Shown: piece by piece, positions 1 to 15,100 of the stretch | Layout: every line of letters begins with the position of its first letter | Position numbering within the stretch: the stretch's first letter is position 1 | NCBI GenBank assembly: GCA_905250115.1 | Contig: CAJNOI010000032.1 | Location: forward strand, 310,001 to 374,000 | Source: Adineta steineri | Lineage: Eukaryota > Rotifera > Eurotatoria > Adinetida > Adinetidae | Length of the DNA stretch: 64,000 nt | Reading direction: 5' to 3' | Position numbers and translations under genes: made by a program | Notes under the pieces: model-generated | The model's input: the letters and a program-made list of their open reading frames with translations, nothing else | What the model was told of the DNA's origin: nothing | The model's database searches: none

Positions 1-194
1 TTTCCAGAAGAGAAACCTATAGTATTCTACCTGATTTCCTTATTTATCGAAGTATCTATTTTCAACGGGGTAACGATCGCCTAATAGCTAGATCCACCAC
101 TGCCATAGTTCATTGAGATATAGAGAGTTCTTTGAAATTATTGTGAGTAATGTTCGTGTACGATGTATTAATTCTCTTCTTTTATTATTTTAAG
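1..194 (+). other. Intronic sequence upstream of first visible dystrophin exon
   Basis: No exon can be supported here. The stretch ends in an acceptor at 192-194 that opens the first dystrophin exon visible in the window, so it is most simply the 3' part of a dystrophin intron. Confidence 0.6.
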
Positions 195-3100
195 AATCAA
201 TTTACTCATCTACAAGGTAAATTTCGACAATTTCAAAAACCATCAGATTTTGAACCAAAATATGCTCGAATGCGTCAAATTTTACATGATGTTGAACAAA
301 ATTTATATACACTTGAAATACGTTCTGATGATCCTGATGTTGTTCATAATCAATTAGAACATTGTATAGTATGTTAATCACTTATTTTTAATATGAATAA
401 TATTTTAATCGTTTTGTTTTTGTTTTTATAGAAAGTCTATAAAACATTATCGGATATTAAATCGGAAGTTGAATATGTTATACGTATTGGACGTGGTGTT
501 GTTGAAAAAGGTCAAACAGAAGAAGCAAATGATTTAACTAGACAAATTGATCAATTGAAAGCAACTTATAATAATCTTGGAGCAAAAGTAAGATATAAAA
601 AGATTTTTATATTAATATCAAAATTTTTTCGTTCAGGTATCAACTTCGAAAACTCAATTAGATAGTGTTGAACGTCATTTACGTAAATTTCGTAAAGAAT
701 ATTCTCATATTCATGAATGGTATGTCAAAGCTGATCATGAAATACGTAAAATTGAAAATAAACAAGTATCAAAAAACACTAAAGAAGAAGTTGATTGGAT
801 ACGAGTATGTTTTTTTGTATTATTTTTCGAACAGATTTTACTTTTTTATCTTTTTTAGACAACAAGAAATGATATTAAAAAACTTGAAGCAAATTTTGAA
901 AGTTTAAGAACATTAGAACGTACCATACAAAAAGATGCTGAAAGACATTTACCTAATCTTCAAGAAAAAATTCACGAATTAAAACGACAAATAGATCATT
1001 TAGATCAACGACTTCGAGATCGATCCGGAATTGTTGAGGTAAATAAAACAAAACTGAACATAACACACTTTAGTTGATATCGGATATTTTAATACTTAAC
1101 CTTCCGTGGAATAATTGCATCTCAATGATGTAACCTACCATTTGTCATCAATTTAGATAGCGCATATTGATGTAATATGAACAAGTGCTATCCATGTGTT
1201 TTCTATGTAAATAGAATTTACTTTTTTCGATGACATCGTAATTATTCATTTGATCGAATCTTGAAGTGTATAAATCTGTTATTAGATTAAATGATGTGAA
1301 TGGACAAAAGACAAAAAGAACGTTGAGTTATTTCCTTCTAACTAATTGATATTTATGATCAAGAACATTTTTTTTATAGTATTAGAAAATAAGGTATCTG
1401 ATTGATAGTATATAGGATAATTTGTTTGTGAGAATAAGCAGCGATTGTGATGCTCTAACATTGGTTTATGTGTATCGATAAAGATGCACTTTTTGATATA
1501 ATCAAACGTGGCGTGATGTACAGAGAAACTGTGTTTGCATTTATGCGTATGTATGTCACTCAGTGACGGACGACGAAGAGCATAACTAGAGCAAGCAAAG
1601 TAGTTGTGTTATCTGTAAGGAATCATTACATTTTCTTTGTACCCATTTCTGTGCCGTTGTTTCATCGTTCTTCTTATTCTTTTCCCTATTTACTGTACAA
1701 CTCATTTGCTTACTCCTTTTTTTCTTCCTTCTCCCCTATTGCACATTTTTTTTCTCCACGATTCATATCCATTAATGCCAACATAGACAACAAAAAAACC
1801 TACCATCTACTCTCATTCTTGCTTCTCCAAAAATATTACTGTCCTGTTTCGTGACTGGCATCGTTATATCCATCTACTTCTTCTTATATATCCATCTATA
1901 CATTCTATAATATATTATCATAAAAAAAGATAGATATGCGCATTTTTCTGCTAGTACAACTGGCAGTAGTAGTGTGATTCAACCTTGGATCCTCTCCGCT
2001 AATTACATCTGATATTTCCTAAACTCCTATTTTCCTGCTGTGCTTGTCAACAAACTAGAATCTATTCATTAACAAGACTGATTGGATAGAAAGCAACTAA
2101 TACTAGTAACAACACCGTCATTCCTTTTTTTTCATGTTTATACAGCACGATCAAACTTGTTTGCCTCATCATCATCATCAATCACCCCCTGTCTATCTTG
2201 CCTATATGTGTGAACTAGTAGTGTTGATATCTTTTCTCCTTGTGATCTATTGGTAAATCTTTTCTGTTCGTTAGCTATCACCACCTATCGATGATATAGC
2301 AAAGAAAGATGAGGACAATTGATAAATAGGTGTTACTAAACCACCAAATCATCTATTATTATACTGTTTTCTCTCTACTATCAACAGAATATTTTCTCAC
2401 TTGTTTCCCTTTTCTTTTCTCCTCTATTTATAATTGATACTGGTGGTATATCTATTATCATCTTCAGAATAACTAAACGACGAAGATAGAATGAGGATTG
2501 ACGTCAAACGTCCGGCGTCATCACATTCTGAACGATCACGTCGTTATCATAATTTAATTTATATTCCATTTGAATCAGGATATGATTCATCATCAGGTAT
2601 ATCACCATCATCATCAACAACTCTTTCTCCTGTTGAATATATTATATATCCTATTGGTTTACGTAAGGTATTATATTATTGAAATATATCTAATATTTCT
2701 TTTTTTTGCAAATTTTAAAAATAAATTTATTTCGTTTAATAAAATAAAACATATTTTTTATTTTAAATAGGATCAAGTACGAAGATTAGAAGATGATTAT
2801 CAAAGATTTGTTCATATCTATCAAGGAATAATAATACGTTTGGATAAATTAGAATCCTTATTATTAGATGCTGAACGTGTGACTGATTTAACAAGAATAT
2901 CAGTAAGTATTGAAAATTAAATTAATATATGTATATGATTATATATTTAGCAAGTACAAGAAGAATTACGTAGTGTAAGAACTCAACTTGATGAAATACT
3001 TAATCTTGGCCAAGAACTTGTATCGAAGAGTGAAAAATATAGCAAACTTGTTGGTCCTGATATTGAAACTATCACAAGAAAATTTGAAGAATTACAACAT

Positions 3101-6100
3101 CGTATACATATCATACAGGTTGGTTTTTGTTTAGTAGATATTAGATGTTTCTTAATGCTTGTTAGTTATATACGGTTGTTGATATAGTAAATAATCGTAG
3201 TCTAGTAGAATAGTAAAAACTTAGATATTTTCGCATATTCCCCCGTATCCACCACGCAACATAATTCTTGCAGGAAACACAGGAAAAACGTACACATCAA
3301 CAACAACAAACATCAACAACATCTAATGCTACTACTACTGCTACAACAACAGCAGCAGCAGCAACAAATAATATTCCAAATGATCAAGCTGATAATACTC
3401 GTCGTGAATATTATTCGGAAAAACGATACAATCGTACAGAACGTCAAACACATCATCGATCACCATCCGAATCATCCGATGTAAGCACAGCACATGGTGT
3501 TATTGATGAAGAATTTAAGAAAAAATATTTACGTTGTTTGGCTTATATGAAATTAATTGAACGTTTATATGACAATCAGCCAGAAAGTGATGAAGATTCT
3601 GATATGAAACATCAGAGATTATCCAGACGAGTATGACTACTTATTTTATTCTTACTCATCATATCTATTCTTGCTTCGTTGCATGTGGAATTGTTCTATG
3701 CACGAATTATTTGCTTTTATAAAAAAAAAAAGAATCAATTAAACAGTAGCAAGTATTTTCAATAGTTTGATTTTATTAATTTTATTTAGGAACGAACGAT
3801 TCGTGATCGACCTGAATATGAAGAAATTGAAAGAATTATACGAGAAACAGAAGAACGAGCTTATATTATTGAAAAAACTGATGTTGAACAAGCACGTCGT
3901 ATAAGAGAAAAAATTCTACGACTTAGAGTAAAAAAATTGAAAGAATTTGTTTTCCTCTATTTCTTCTTCTTCTTCTTCTACTAGGATTGTTTGGAAAGTC
4001 TAAAAACTCGTTCTGAACAATATCAAAATAATGATGAAATAATTCGATTTAATGAACGTTATGAAGAACATATTCGTACAGCCGATAGAACAGTAGCAAA
4101 AGAACGGGTATGAAATCTAAAATAAGAATTTTTATTGCATTTCTCTAAAAAATTTTGAGAAAAAAAAATGGCAATCAGTTAAATATCGATAGGTCAATGA
4201 TGAATAAAATTTAATTATTTATTATTTTATTTGGTTATACATTAAATTTGTAATGATTAATATGTTTTTATTAAATTTGGAAAATTCATTTTTACATTAG
4301 TATATATATATATATTGGGTATTTCATTAAAATTAATCGTTCTTTGTGAGCGATTGAGTCCGATGTACGATAACATTGTTTTTTTGTTATTGTTGTCTAA
4401 TCATATCCTGGAATTCGTTTTCGGGTATATGAGTATGGAGACATTTTTTTTCGTATATAGCGTTTTGTACGCTAGTTATTGGACATTCTCATTTGTGATG
4501 GTATTGTGTATTAATATGTTTTTATAATGAATGCATTACCTGAGACCATCGATTCATATAACAGAAATGATTGCCATTTTGAAAAAAGAGACTCAATAAG
4601 TTTAGTATAGACTAAACTGTTTTCGTTTTTTTGATGTTTTGAAACTGAAACCTTCGTTTCGCTTTATATTCTAGGACTTCGATTCTGATTTTATTTTTGA
4701 TATGGATGATACGCGTTCAGTGATAAGTGAACCAGCACCACATCTCAATACAAAATATCGTAAAACCGTACATTCACTTGAACGTTATAGAAATGAAGAT
4801 CAAAGTCGTTATATTCCAACACATGAAGAATATCAATTACAACCATTATTACGTGTACGTAGTTTAAAAGCTATTGATCACCGTACATTAAGTGCACCAT
4901 CATCGCCAATATTACAACCACGTTATCGTTCATATGAACGTTCAAATGTTCAATATACAAAACAATCTGCAAATCAACAAGGCCATCAAGATAATTATCA
5001 AAGTTCAATATCAAAATCAGCTAGTATGCCAAATGGCGGTTTTCCACTACAACAAAATTTCTTGCCTCCACCACCACCACCTAATTTTTATCATCATCAA
5101 CCTATTACATATCGTGAACGTATTATTGATAAACATGTTGCTGAAAAAAGTACATCACGTGGTGAATCTCATCGACAACAACATCAAGAATCAGGTGGTC
5201 ATGTTCAACAACAACAACAACAAACACGTTCAGCTAGTGCTAATGCAAATGCAAGTTCAAGTGGACAAACTCAAACATTGAATCGATCGATACCTGTTCG
5301 TTATGAAACATCTAATGGAAATACAACTCTTGCTTCAACGGGCAGTTTTAGACAAACGAATGGTCATACACAAGAAGAATATCCATCTTATTTTCATAGT
5401 GAACAACATGCAGGAGGAGGAGGAGGAGGAGGAAGTAGTGGTGGCGGTGGTTCACATCGTCAACAATTCTATGAACAACAACAAACATATTCACCACAAA
5501 ATGTTGGTCGACATCCAACACGTATTGCCAATTAAGAGTAAACAAAACTCCCATGTTGATATATAGAGAGTTATTCCTACCTATATTCTACTAGTAGAAA
5601 AAAACAAAATATTGTTTGCTGTGTGTATACGTGCGCTTTTCTATTGTCTCTTCTTCTTTTTTTTCTTCTTCTGACTTATTTCTTTTAAAGGTTGGTGCCA
5701 GTGCGCAGTGTTATAACGAAAGAAATATATTCTCTATTGGCATCTGTCTTTATATACTTTTTTTTTTCTAAAATGTCTATCGTTCGAAATTTTTACTAGT
5801 ACAATTTGTGTCTCTCTATTTCTTCTCACTTTTTTTTTCTTTAATAAATATATAAGTATTTGCTATAAAACAAAAAAAAATATATAGTTCTATTCAAAAA
5901 TCGAGGTTATCAATATGGATCTTATTATAATATAAATTAGCATTTCATAGTTATAAGATATACAAAACAACAAACAACAACAACAACACCTACTATAGCG
6001 CAATGTCGACTGTGGTGCATATACAGTTCTGTTTACTATATATGTAAAAATAGTCATTTCTTTCTGTCATAGATGGCAATGAGAATACCAACAGATCGAT

Positions 6101-9100
6101 TGTATACGGTTTTGGTCTTTTGTGTGTATCTGTATAGAAGAAGAAAGATAAAAAACGGAAGGGGAGAGAAAAAGAAGGAATAACAAGGAGCACCAAAGAT
6201 ATGTAATGATGTCCTTGCTTTTTTTCCCTTCTCTACCATCATTACCTCCGACCGACGAAAGAAGATAGATAGAGAAAGAGAAAGAGTAAAGGGAGAGATT
6301 GATCAAACCGACATATATCAAGCAATTGCTATTACCACCAAAACAATTAACCATTTCTTTACACGTTCTCATACACACATGCGATCGACGACCCTGATGA
6401 TTTCGATCGAGTAACTGATTTGGCTCGTCTGTTTATTTCGCAGTCATCCTTCATACACTATTGACATAGGCGACAATTAGACGTTAGTAGATTTGCCTTT
6501 CCTTTCTCTCTCTGTCTCTATCTCATATCTTTTTCTTGTTATCGTTGTCCTGTATTGTTCTCATCAAGCACAACACGCAAATTCATCATCGCATTGTCTA
6601 TCTGAAGACTTTTCCTATATACTAAATTCCTCCTCAATGTCATTGTCGACAGAGAAAGACGAAAAAATACCTCCTGATTTCATTCATTGTGTACAAAAAC
6701 TATTATCATCAATCTCAACTTTAAACAAACATTTATCTGTTTTAACTATACAAAAAGAAACTACTATTACAGATCAAAACGATGAATTAACAAATAAACT
6801 TCAAGTAAGAATAAAAAGAACACATTTATCAATCGGAATGAATCGAAATGACTGTTGACTTTAATAATATTTTTAATCAATCTAAGTCCTTGACAAGAAG
6901 AAAAAAAATCGTATAAAGCTCAGATTACAATCTACTTTAATAGACTATATCTCATATATTACATAAGTACATGACTAATTGAATCTTTGTATAGAAAATG
7001 TTTTCATGTAACTATTTCTTTTCTTTCACAAAGAAAGAAATGCCATGTTTTTATTCGAATGAGATATATTATCATTATCATTCAATCTTAAAACTTACAC
7101 TTATAAAAAAAAGCTCTAGATTGGAATTAAATATAGCATTATTTTTATACAACATTTCAATTCCCAATAGTAAAATGAAAAGAAAAGAATATAATCATCA
7201 AGAAAGTTACTGAAACAGAAAAAAGTCATCATTAGTCACTTGACATAAAATATTTATATGTCTAATTATACTAGAATAGAAAATGTCTTTCATTCTTTAT
7301 ATCCACCTCTAATGACTTTAACATGCACAGATTCTTGCATCTTAGCTATTAGTATTATTTAGTCATCAATGTATGTTCCGTGATAGCTCGTAACTTTCTC
7401 TTTTTCCCTACACTTGATTACTCACCAAACATACACATTTAGACATATATATATATATATATACTAAAAACAGTAGCTATTGTGTGCTCGATTCATAGAA
7501 AAAAGAAGAAGAAGAGCTTCTCACAATCCATTCTCGTTTTTTTTCCCTTCTTGTCAATCCTTAGGGTAAGACAGAAAGAAAAGAAAAGAAACATAGTTAG
7601 AACAAGAAAAATCGTTCATATAGTCGAGTGACTATAGAATAAAGTATCAGAAAACCTTCGACACTATTATAATTGTCATAGAACAACAAGCTTGTCAATT
7701 AAGTTATATTAATATGTATTCAATAAATGTATATATTCTAGGCTATAAAAGACGCCATTAATAGTCTTGCACCAGCCGTTCATACAGCAAAACAAGTTTC
7801 ACCAACATCATCACTTGTCGAACGTCTATCAAATGAATATTTACGTTTATGTGATGATTATAAAAAACATTATAGTCTTACAATGACGGATACACGTCCA
7901 TTTGTTGAATACAAACAACATATTGAACGTTTATCTTCATGGTTATCAACGACAAATGCTAACATTCATGAAGTCTTACAATCGGTTAATAAACAACGAG
8001 CATTACTTATTATCAAAGTATGTTGATACGAAAAAACAAAGGAGAAAGAAGAATTTTAATTTGTTGTATTTAGAATCTTGATGAATTAAGTAAATATAAA
8101 TCATTATTAGAACGTGCTACAGTTTTAAATACAACAATGGTTGCTGATCTACCTGATGAACAAGCAACAAAAATGACAAACGAAATAACTGATGTGAAAC
8201 AACAATGGTCTATTCTTATTGAAGGATTAAATACACTTAAAGAAAGGTGATTTTATCTTTTTTATATCGTTTGTATTCATCGTTTAATAAACGATAAATT
8301 CTAATCTGAATATGATCACTCATTAACTTTATATTTGTTTTATTATACTAAATAGTTTATTTATGTTTGTAGACATTCATCACGTTATGCATCACCTGAA
8401 CGCAGTAGAAATGAAGAACGTTTAACAAAACAAAATGAGAATTTAGTACATTATATTGAAAGTTGGCTTACATTAGCGAAAGAATTGATTCATCAACAGG
8501 AACACTTGATGATAAACAATCATAATATGATTGATGATGAAAAAATTTTACACGGTTCATTAAATTCATCTGATAATGATCTGTCCAATCATAGTCTTCT
8601 TTATCAACTAAAAGTTTGTTTGATATAAATTAAACGATAGAACAAAAAAACAAAACACATCAATTCTTTTTTTCTTTTCATTTTATTCAAGGATTGTGAA
8701 TATGAAATCACTCGATTAAAAGGTTTACTTGATGAAAATTGTCGAATTAAAAAAAACGATGATATGACAACAGGTGAAGTAACTCGTTCGTTAGCTGATG
8801 AATTGACAGAAGTACGTGAGATATTTTCTTTTAATTTTATAATTCATTATAATTTATTTATAGATTGCAAAATGTGTAACAACAGCACGTATTCAATTAG
8901 AGAATCGTATTGAACAACAACGTGGATTTCTTGTTGAATTAGATTCACTTATTAATTGGTTAAAAAATTTTGTTAATGAATCAAAAACAATTGATAATCA
9001 AGTAAAAAAAATAAAAGAATTTCTTTTCATTTTATGTTTTGTTTTAAGTCAATTAAATTAGCTTTAAATGAGCGTAAACAACATTTCGATGAATTAATTA

Positions 9101-12100
9101 AATGTAGTCAAATAAATGATCATGGTGTTAAAGATAAAATTGAAAATTTAACTCAAATATGGAATCATTTAACATCATTAAGTAAACTATCATTATTAAC
9201 TTATTTCTTTTTTCTTATTTTAGAAAATAGTCACTATGATTACATTGCATGTTAAACTAATCCTTTTTTTTCTCTATTCTTCTTCTTCATACAACAATAA
9301 GTGCTAATAATAATCACTAATAGAAATTTATGAATAACATTGATAGAGATAAAGACCAGACACATCACATGAGAAATATATAGACATATATATAATTGAA
9401 TTTTCCTCGCATCCTGTATCTTTATTTATTGCGTATCCGATATTTAGTTGTCGAAATATAAAGAATCAAATACTTAGCTTTTCTATTTGGGTTTGTTTTT
9501 TATTAAATCATTTGAATATATTATTAGGAACAAAGTTTGATAGACAATTATAGATACACATACAGATATTTATATATAAATAGAAAAGATTGTAATAGAT
9601 AAAGATGTTATTAATGACGTAATATAATGTAATAGATGAACTACATCAACAAAATACTAATACACTAACAACTCATTATTTGTTAGGTTCGTTGTGATTA
9701 GTTACAACGCGCATAATAATAAATATGAATGCACATATATCGGATGCATCTACTCATCGGCGCGTCGCCTGACCAAATTTTTATTCTCTTGTTCTCCTAT
9801 AGTTGTGAAGTACAGACACATACCGCCTGAAGTGAGTTGATCATCATCATCATCACCATCATCATCATCATCTTACTACTTTCTCGTATTTTTATGTTCT
9901 CTATTGTATGTGTCTTGAGTGTACACATGATTTCAAGTTCTCCTATGTCTGTTCATACATTTTTCTACCTTTCCTTTCTAACATATGCTCTTCACAACTA
10001 AAGAACAATAGTTCACCTCTTTACGTTGTTACAGCATAATTGCAGAAGTTGTCGAGTAGTGCCACTTTCTTATTTTCTGTTCTGTTGTTAGTCACTGATT
10101 CATCGTCTACAGTAACTACACAATTATCTACATCATCACCACCACCTTTACCACCACCACCGCCGCCGCCGCCGCCACCACCACCACCACCGCAATTATT
10201 ATCATCAGAGCAAAATTCACATTCGAAATTAATTGACGAAGCAAAACAATTACTAAATATTATTGTACAATTAGGTAATCGTGAAGAAATTGAACAACTT
10301 AGAAATCGAATCCAAGTAAATATAAAAATTATTGATATAATTAATTCATATTCTTTAATATCATATAGTCTTATCTAACAAATATTGATCTAAATACTTC
10401 TAATGATCAACTTCAAACAAATTCTAATTTGAAATTCTATCTACCTGATCAATGTATAAATATCTGTTTTATATTTCATTGTATTATTTCGATTTCGTTC
10501 TTTTTTTTTTTTGTTTTCTTCTCTATAGTACATGATGAACTTATCACTAGACAATCGATACTAAAACAAATGTTAATCGATACGACACATATTGATCATC
10601 TTCGTGTTAATTTCGTTTCACATTTTCATAGTGAAAATGATCATCGCAAAGAAAATGATGAAGTTTTAAATATTATTAATAACTATCCACAAGAAATGAC
10701 AAGTCAAATACGGCAATGGTTAAATGAACAACAAAAATCTCGTGTTATAGCACCATTAGCAACTGTGGATACATCACGAAGTATTGATGATTTCGATGAA
10801 TATATTAGAGAACTTGAAGAAAATATTATATCATATGAACAAAATCATAATAATGAAGTGAAATTAAAGGTTCTATTTTATTTTTTTTCGATTAAATTAA
10901 AAATAATTGCATAATATTTTATTACATTATATAGAAAATTTTTCAACAAATTGAAGAACGATCAAATTTAACACATGATGATAGACAACGTCTAGAAAAT
11001 TTACGACAAAGATTTTTCTACGCACAAAAACATATTGAAGAAAATCGAAAGAGATATTCATCGTCAATGATAAATACTGATCAAATTATTGATGATATTG
11101 ATTTATTAATTAAATATTTAAAAGACATTGATGAACAAATACGAACGAATGCTATACAACCTATTAATGATTATGAAAGACTTATTCCTGATTGTCAAGT
11201 AAGATAATAATTTCTAATTAGTGAAATATTCTTTCTATTTATTTGATTATAATAAATGAGCGAAAATTATTCTTATAATGATAGAAGAAAATTGGAAGTA
11301 TAAATAGATATACTAACTTAAGGTTATTAATATAGAATAGATATCCAAGAACAGACGATTTATATCTTTTAACCTTTGATGTTCGCTTCTAGACATTCTT
11401 TATAATATATAGTATCTATACTGTTTATGACAGCTGTCACAAATGTAGCAGAGAAAGATTTCATCTGGGATATTACAAATATTGATAATAAACAAATAAA
11501 AAATATCTTTTTTGACATTTTAAATAAAAGACGAAAAAAAAAATTAGTTTTTAATTATTCTTAAATAAAACGAATTTCTTAACTAAATCAATTCATATAA
11601 CATATGATTAAGAAAAATGAGAAAAGATATTTGAATATTGATCATGCTCTCTATTCATCCGTAATGAAGTGACACTCAATAATACTTTATGCAAATAAAG
11701 GAAATAACTGCAATCTTTGTTCTCTTTTGTCTCGAACATATATATATATATAAATGAGGCTATTCTATTTCATTTTCTTTTTTTTAGCGTATTATTACTG
11801 AACTTGAACAAAATCTTCGTCCACACGTTGAACAAGTTATTACGACTAGTAAACGTTTATATACCACAGATAATAAAGATAGTAGTGGTGTTGAAAGTGC
11901 TGGTAAGTAAATGATATGATATGATATGTTTTATTTAAAGATAAAGAGAGGTCGTTTCATACATTTCATATATATTATATTTTTTATTCCTTCAATATGA
12001 TTTGTTATGACAATCAACCAGTGAAAAAGAAAACATTTCTCCTTTTTCCAATCTGTCTGTCTGACTAACCCTGACCTTTTTATTCATTTTTCGATAATTT

Positions 12101-15100
12101 ATCATATTACTAAATTTATTTATTTATTTATTTATATTTGATTTTCTTAGACGAAAGTGGAGGAGGCATTGGATCATCATCATCGCCTTCACCTCCATTA
12201 AAAAAACATTCTGATTTAACATTACGTAAAGTTCGTCGACATGTTCTTCAATTAACACAACGTTGGAAAAGTGTAAATACAAATGTTCGACATCGTTTAA
12301 AAATTTTACAACGTGCTCATACAGTAACTATTTCAATTTAATTGTTTCTTTTACTTTTTCTCAATCAAAAGACAACACTTCTTTTCCAATTATAGGCCGT
12401 AGACGCATTACGTCATCAATGTGATCAATTACATGCACATTTACTTGAAATTGAACTTGCTCATGCTCATCAACCACATATACGAACAATAAACGCTGAT
12501 CACGTTCCAGTTGAAATAGAACAAGCAAAAGTAATTGAAATATTTATCTTAGACATTGACATAAAATGTCGCAAAAATTTTTCTTTTTTGCTATTTCAAA
12601 AAATTCTTAACAGGATAAATATTTGTTTGAGCAACAAAAAAAACGAAGAAAAGATTTCATTCGACATACATATTCGTATCTTATGATATATATTCTTGAA
12701 GTTAATTCAATGAAATTGACTGTCTATTTTATTTATGAATAGGATACGCTTGTTAATTTTGACAGAAGACAATTTCCTTTTTTCTATTTAAAAATTTACC
12801 GGAATAATATATGTGACTCTCTGTTGGAGCATAGTTTCACGTTATAAACATTTACGTAGTTATTTTTTATTTAGCATGTAGAAAATTATTCTCATCTAAT
12901 AAATCACGTAAGACTCGTTTTTTTTTGAAAAAGAATGTAAAGTAATACGATTAGACTATGTACTAGAGTCAATCTATTTTAAATCAGATATTCGGTAGTA
13001 TGACCATTTATTCATATATTCAAAATACATTCGAATGCATAATTAATACACTATAGAATTCTATGAATATATATTGAGAAGTTTTATACGATCGAAGAGA
13101 CATTTCTCTTTTCTTAATATTATAGATGCTTGATATTGACTGATTCTATTGAAAAAATATTCTGATTCATCAATAAAATCGTCGTCGTGGGTTTTTTTCT
13201 GAGTAGGATTGTTTACTTAGATATGTCTGTTTAAGATATAACAGCTGTTAATATTCATTAATCTGCATGACAAAACAGCATTATTCCGACTTTTTACCTT
13301 TAAAAAAACAAATATAAGATCTCTGATAATTGCTATTAACATTATATATAAGCAATAGAAATAAATGACAGCATAGTTTATACCATATATATCCTAGAGA
13401 TAGATATTTCATCAGATATGTATATGTATAGCGTTATTTAGCCTTAAGTAAGACTATATTACTATTACTATCAGTAAATCAATTCTTTTTTCGAAGTATA
13501 TCGTCGATATATATATATATATATATATATAGAGTATAATTAATATATTGCGGTTGAATAAAAAAAACTTTTTCTTTTACTTGCAGCGTTTTTTGTCAAC
13601 GCTGATGTCATGTAAAACATCGATTGATGATGTTCAACAATTAGCACATACAATTGAAAGTGAATATGATATACATTCAGTAAATCGTGTACAAGAACTT
13701 ACTCGAAGGTATAAGAAATATTAAAATAAGAAAATTTTATTTTATTTTGTGTTTTTCAAATAGATGGGAACATTCATTACAATCAGCATCTCAACGAGTA
13801 CAATCATTACAGGAGACAATAAAAAATACTGATACTGATATATATTCAAATTCAGTTGAATATCCATGGCAACGTTCGATTGCTTTTAATAAAGTACCTT
13901 ATTTTATCAAGTAAATTATTATTATTATTATTTATATTCTTAATTGACTTTGTTTTAATTTAGTCATTCCGATCAAAGTACATCTTGGGATCATCCAAAA
14001 ATGTAAATAAATCATATGCTTCGTATATATAGGCTAGCTTTGTTCTTCTAGGCTTGAATTAATGCGTTCGTTTTCGAATTTAAATGATATTCGTTTTTCT
14101 GCTTATCGTACAGCTATGAAACTTCGTACATTACAAAAACGTCTTTGCCGTATGTTATTGCCTATCTTGAATAAGAAAAAAATGAGTTTTTTCGGTTTGA
14201 TTTTTAGTTGATTTAACATCACTGAGTGATATTATAAGTGTATTTGAAGAACATCAAACAATGAATTCACCAAATAAAAATATTGATAAATATATTGATG
14301 TAACAGAAATTCTTTATTATTTACAATCAATATTTGAAAAAACAGCTAATGAATATCCACAATTAATTAATGTTATACTGACAGTAGATTTAACACTTAA
14401 TTGGCTATTAAATATTTATGATATGTAAGCAAAAAATTCAATGATTTTTATAACAGAAGAAAAATTTATATATATATTTTTTTTAGTAATCGAACGGGTT
14501 CGATCCGTTTATTAGCAATTAAAATGGCATTAGCTTTACTTTGTAGAGGAAATATTGAAGAAAAATATCGATGTAAGGGGGATTTTATTTTATATAAGTA
14601 TATTTAGGTACTTTTTTGTTTAGATATATTTTCATTAGTGGCATATCCATCGACAGAAAACGATGGAAAAGATGTAGTCGATAGACAACATTTATCAATT
14701 CTATTTCAACAAGCCATTGTTGTATGTATTATTTAAATCAACATCATAAGAAATAGAGAAATTATGCCTTTGAATTATTCATATAAACCATGTTCGAATC
14801 TTAATTAAAGACAACATTTGACATATTTCGATTTCATAGACAATGAGACAGTTCATTTTGATATCTCGAGATTTTGACAAGAGAAAAAAATGATTTCTAC
14901 ATGAATGAATAGTTACTATTGTATGCCTATACTTGTCATAAGTTATAAATTCAATTAACTTTTAGTAATTTATGAATTAAATCTTTCATAGTTACTAATA
15001 GAAAAGAAAAATGTCGATTCTATTCATATATATCAACGTATTGTTCACTATATGATCTAATGGAGTACTTATATAATACTTGAAATATATATAATCGAAT

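Noticed and set aside
5348-5554. Minus-strand ORF opposite the short dystrophin tail
   Set aside because: It is the antisense shadow of Gln/Gly codon runs in 4675-5535 and has no splice or domain support.
6067-6378. Minus-strand ORF of 103 codons
   Set aside because: Phe/Ser/Leu-rich translation of polypurine sequence; no conserved motif and no start context.
10040-10091. Apparent start with a signal-like hydrophobic stretch before the polyproline run
   Set aside because: There is no ATG (TTG only). An acceptor at 10089-10091 and phase-1 agreement with the exon ending at 9181 show that the hydrophobic part is intron.
12615-12740. Possible extra dystrophin exon after an AACAG acceptor
   Set aside because: The open stretch ends in a stop without a donor that keeps frame with 13587; it is better treated as intron.
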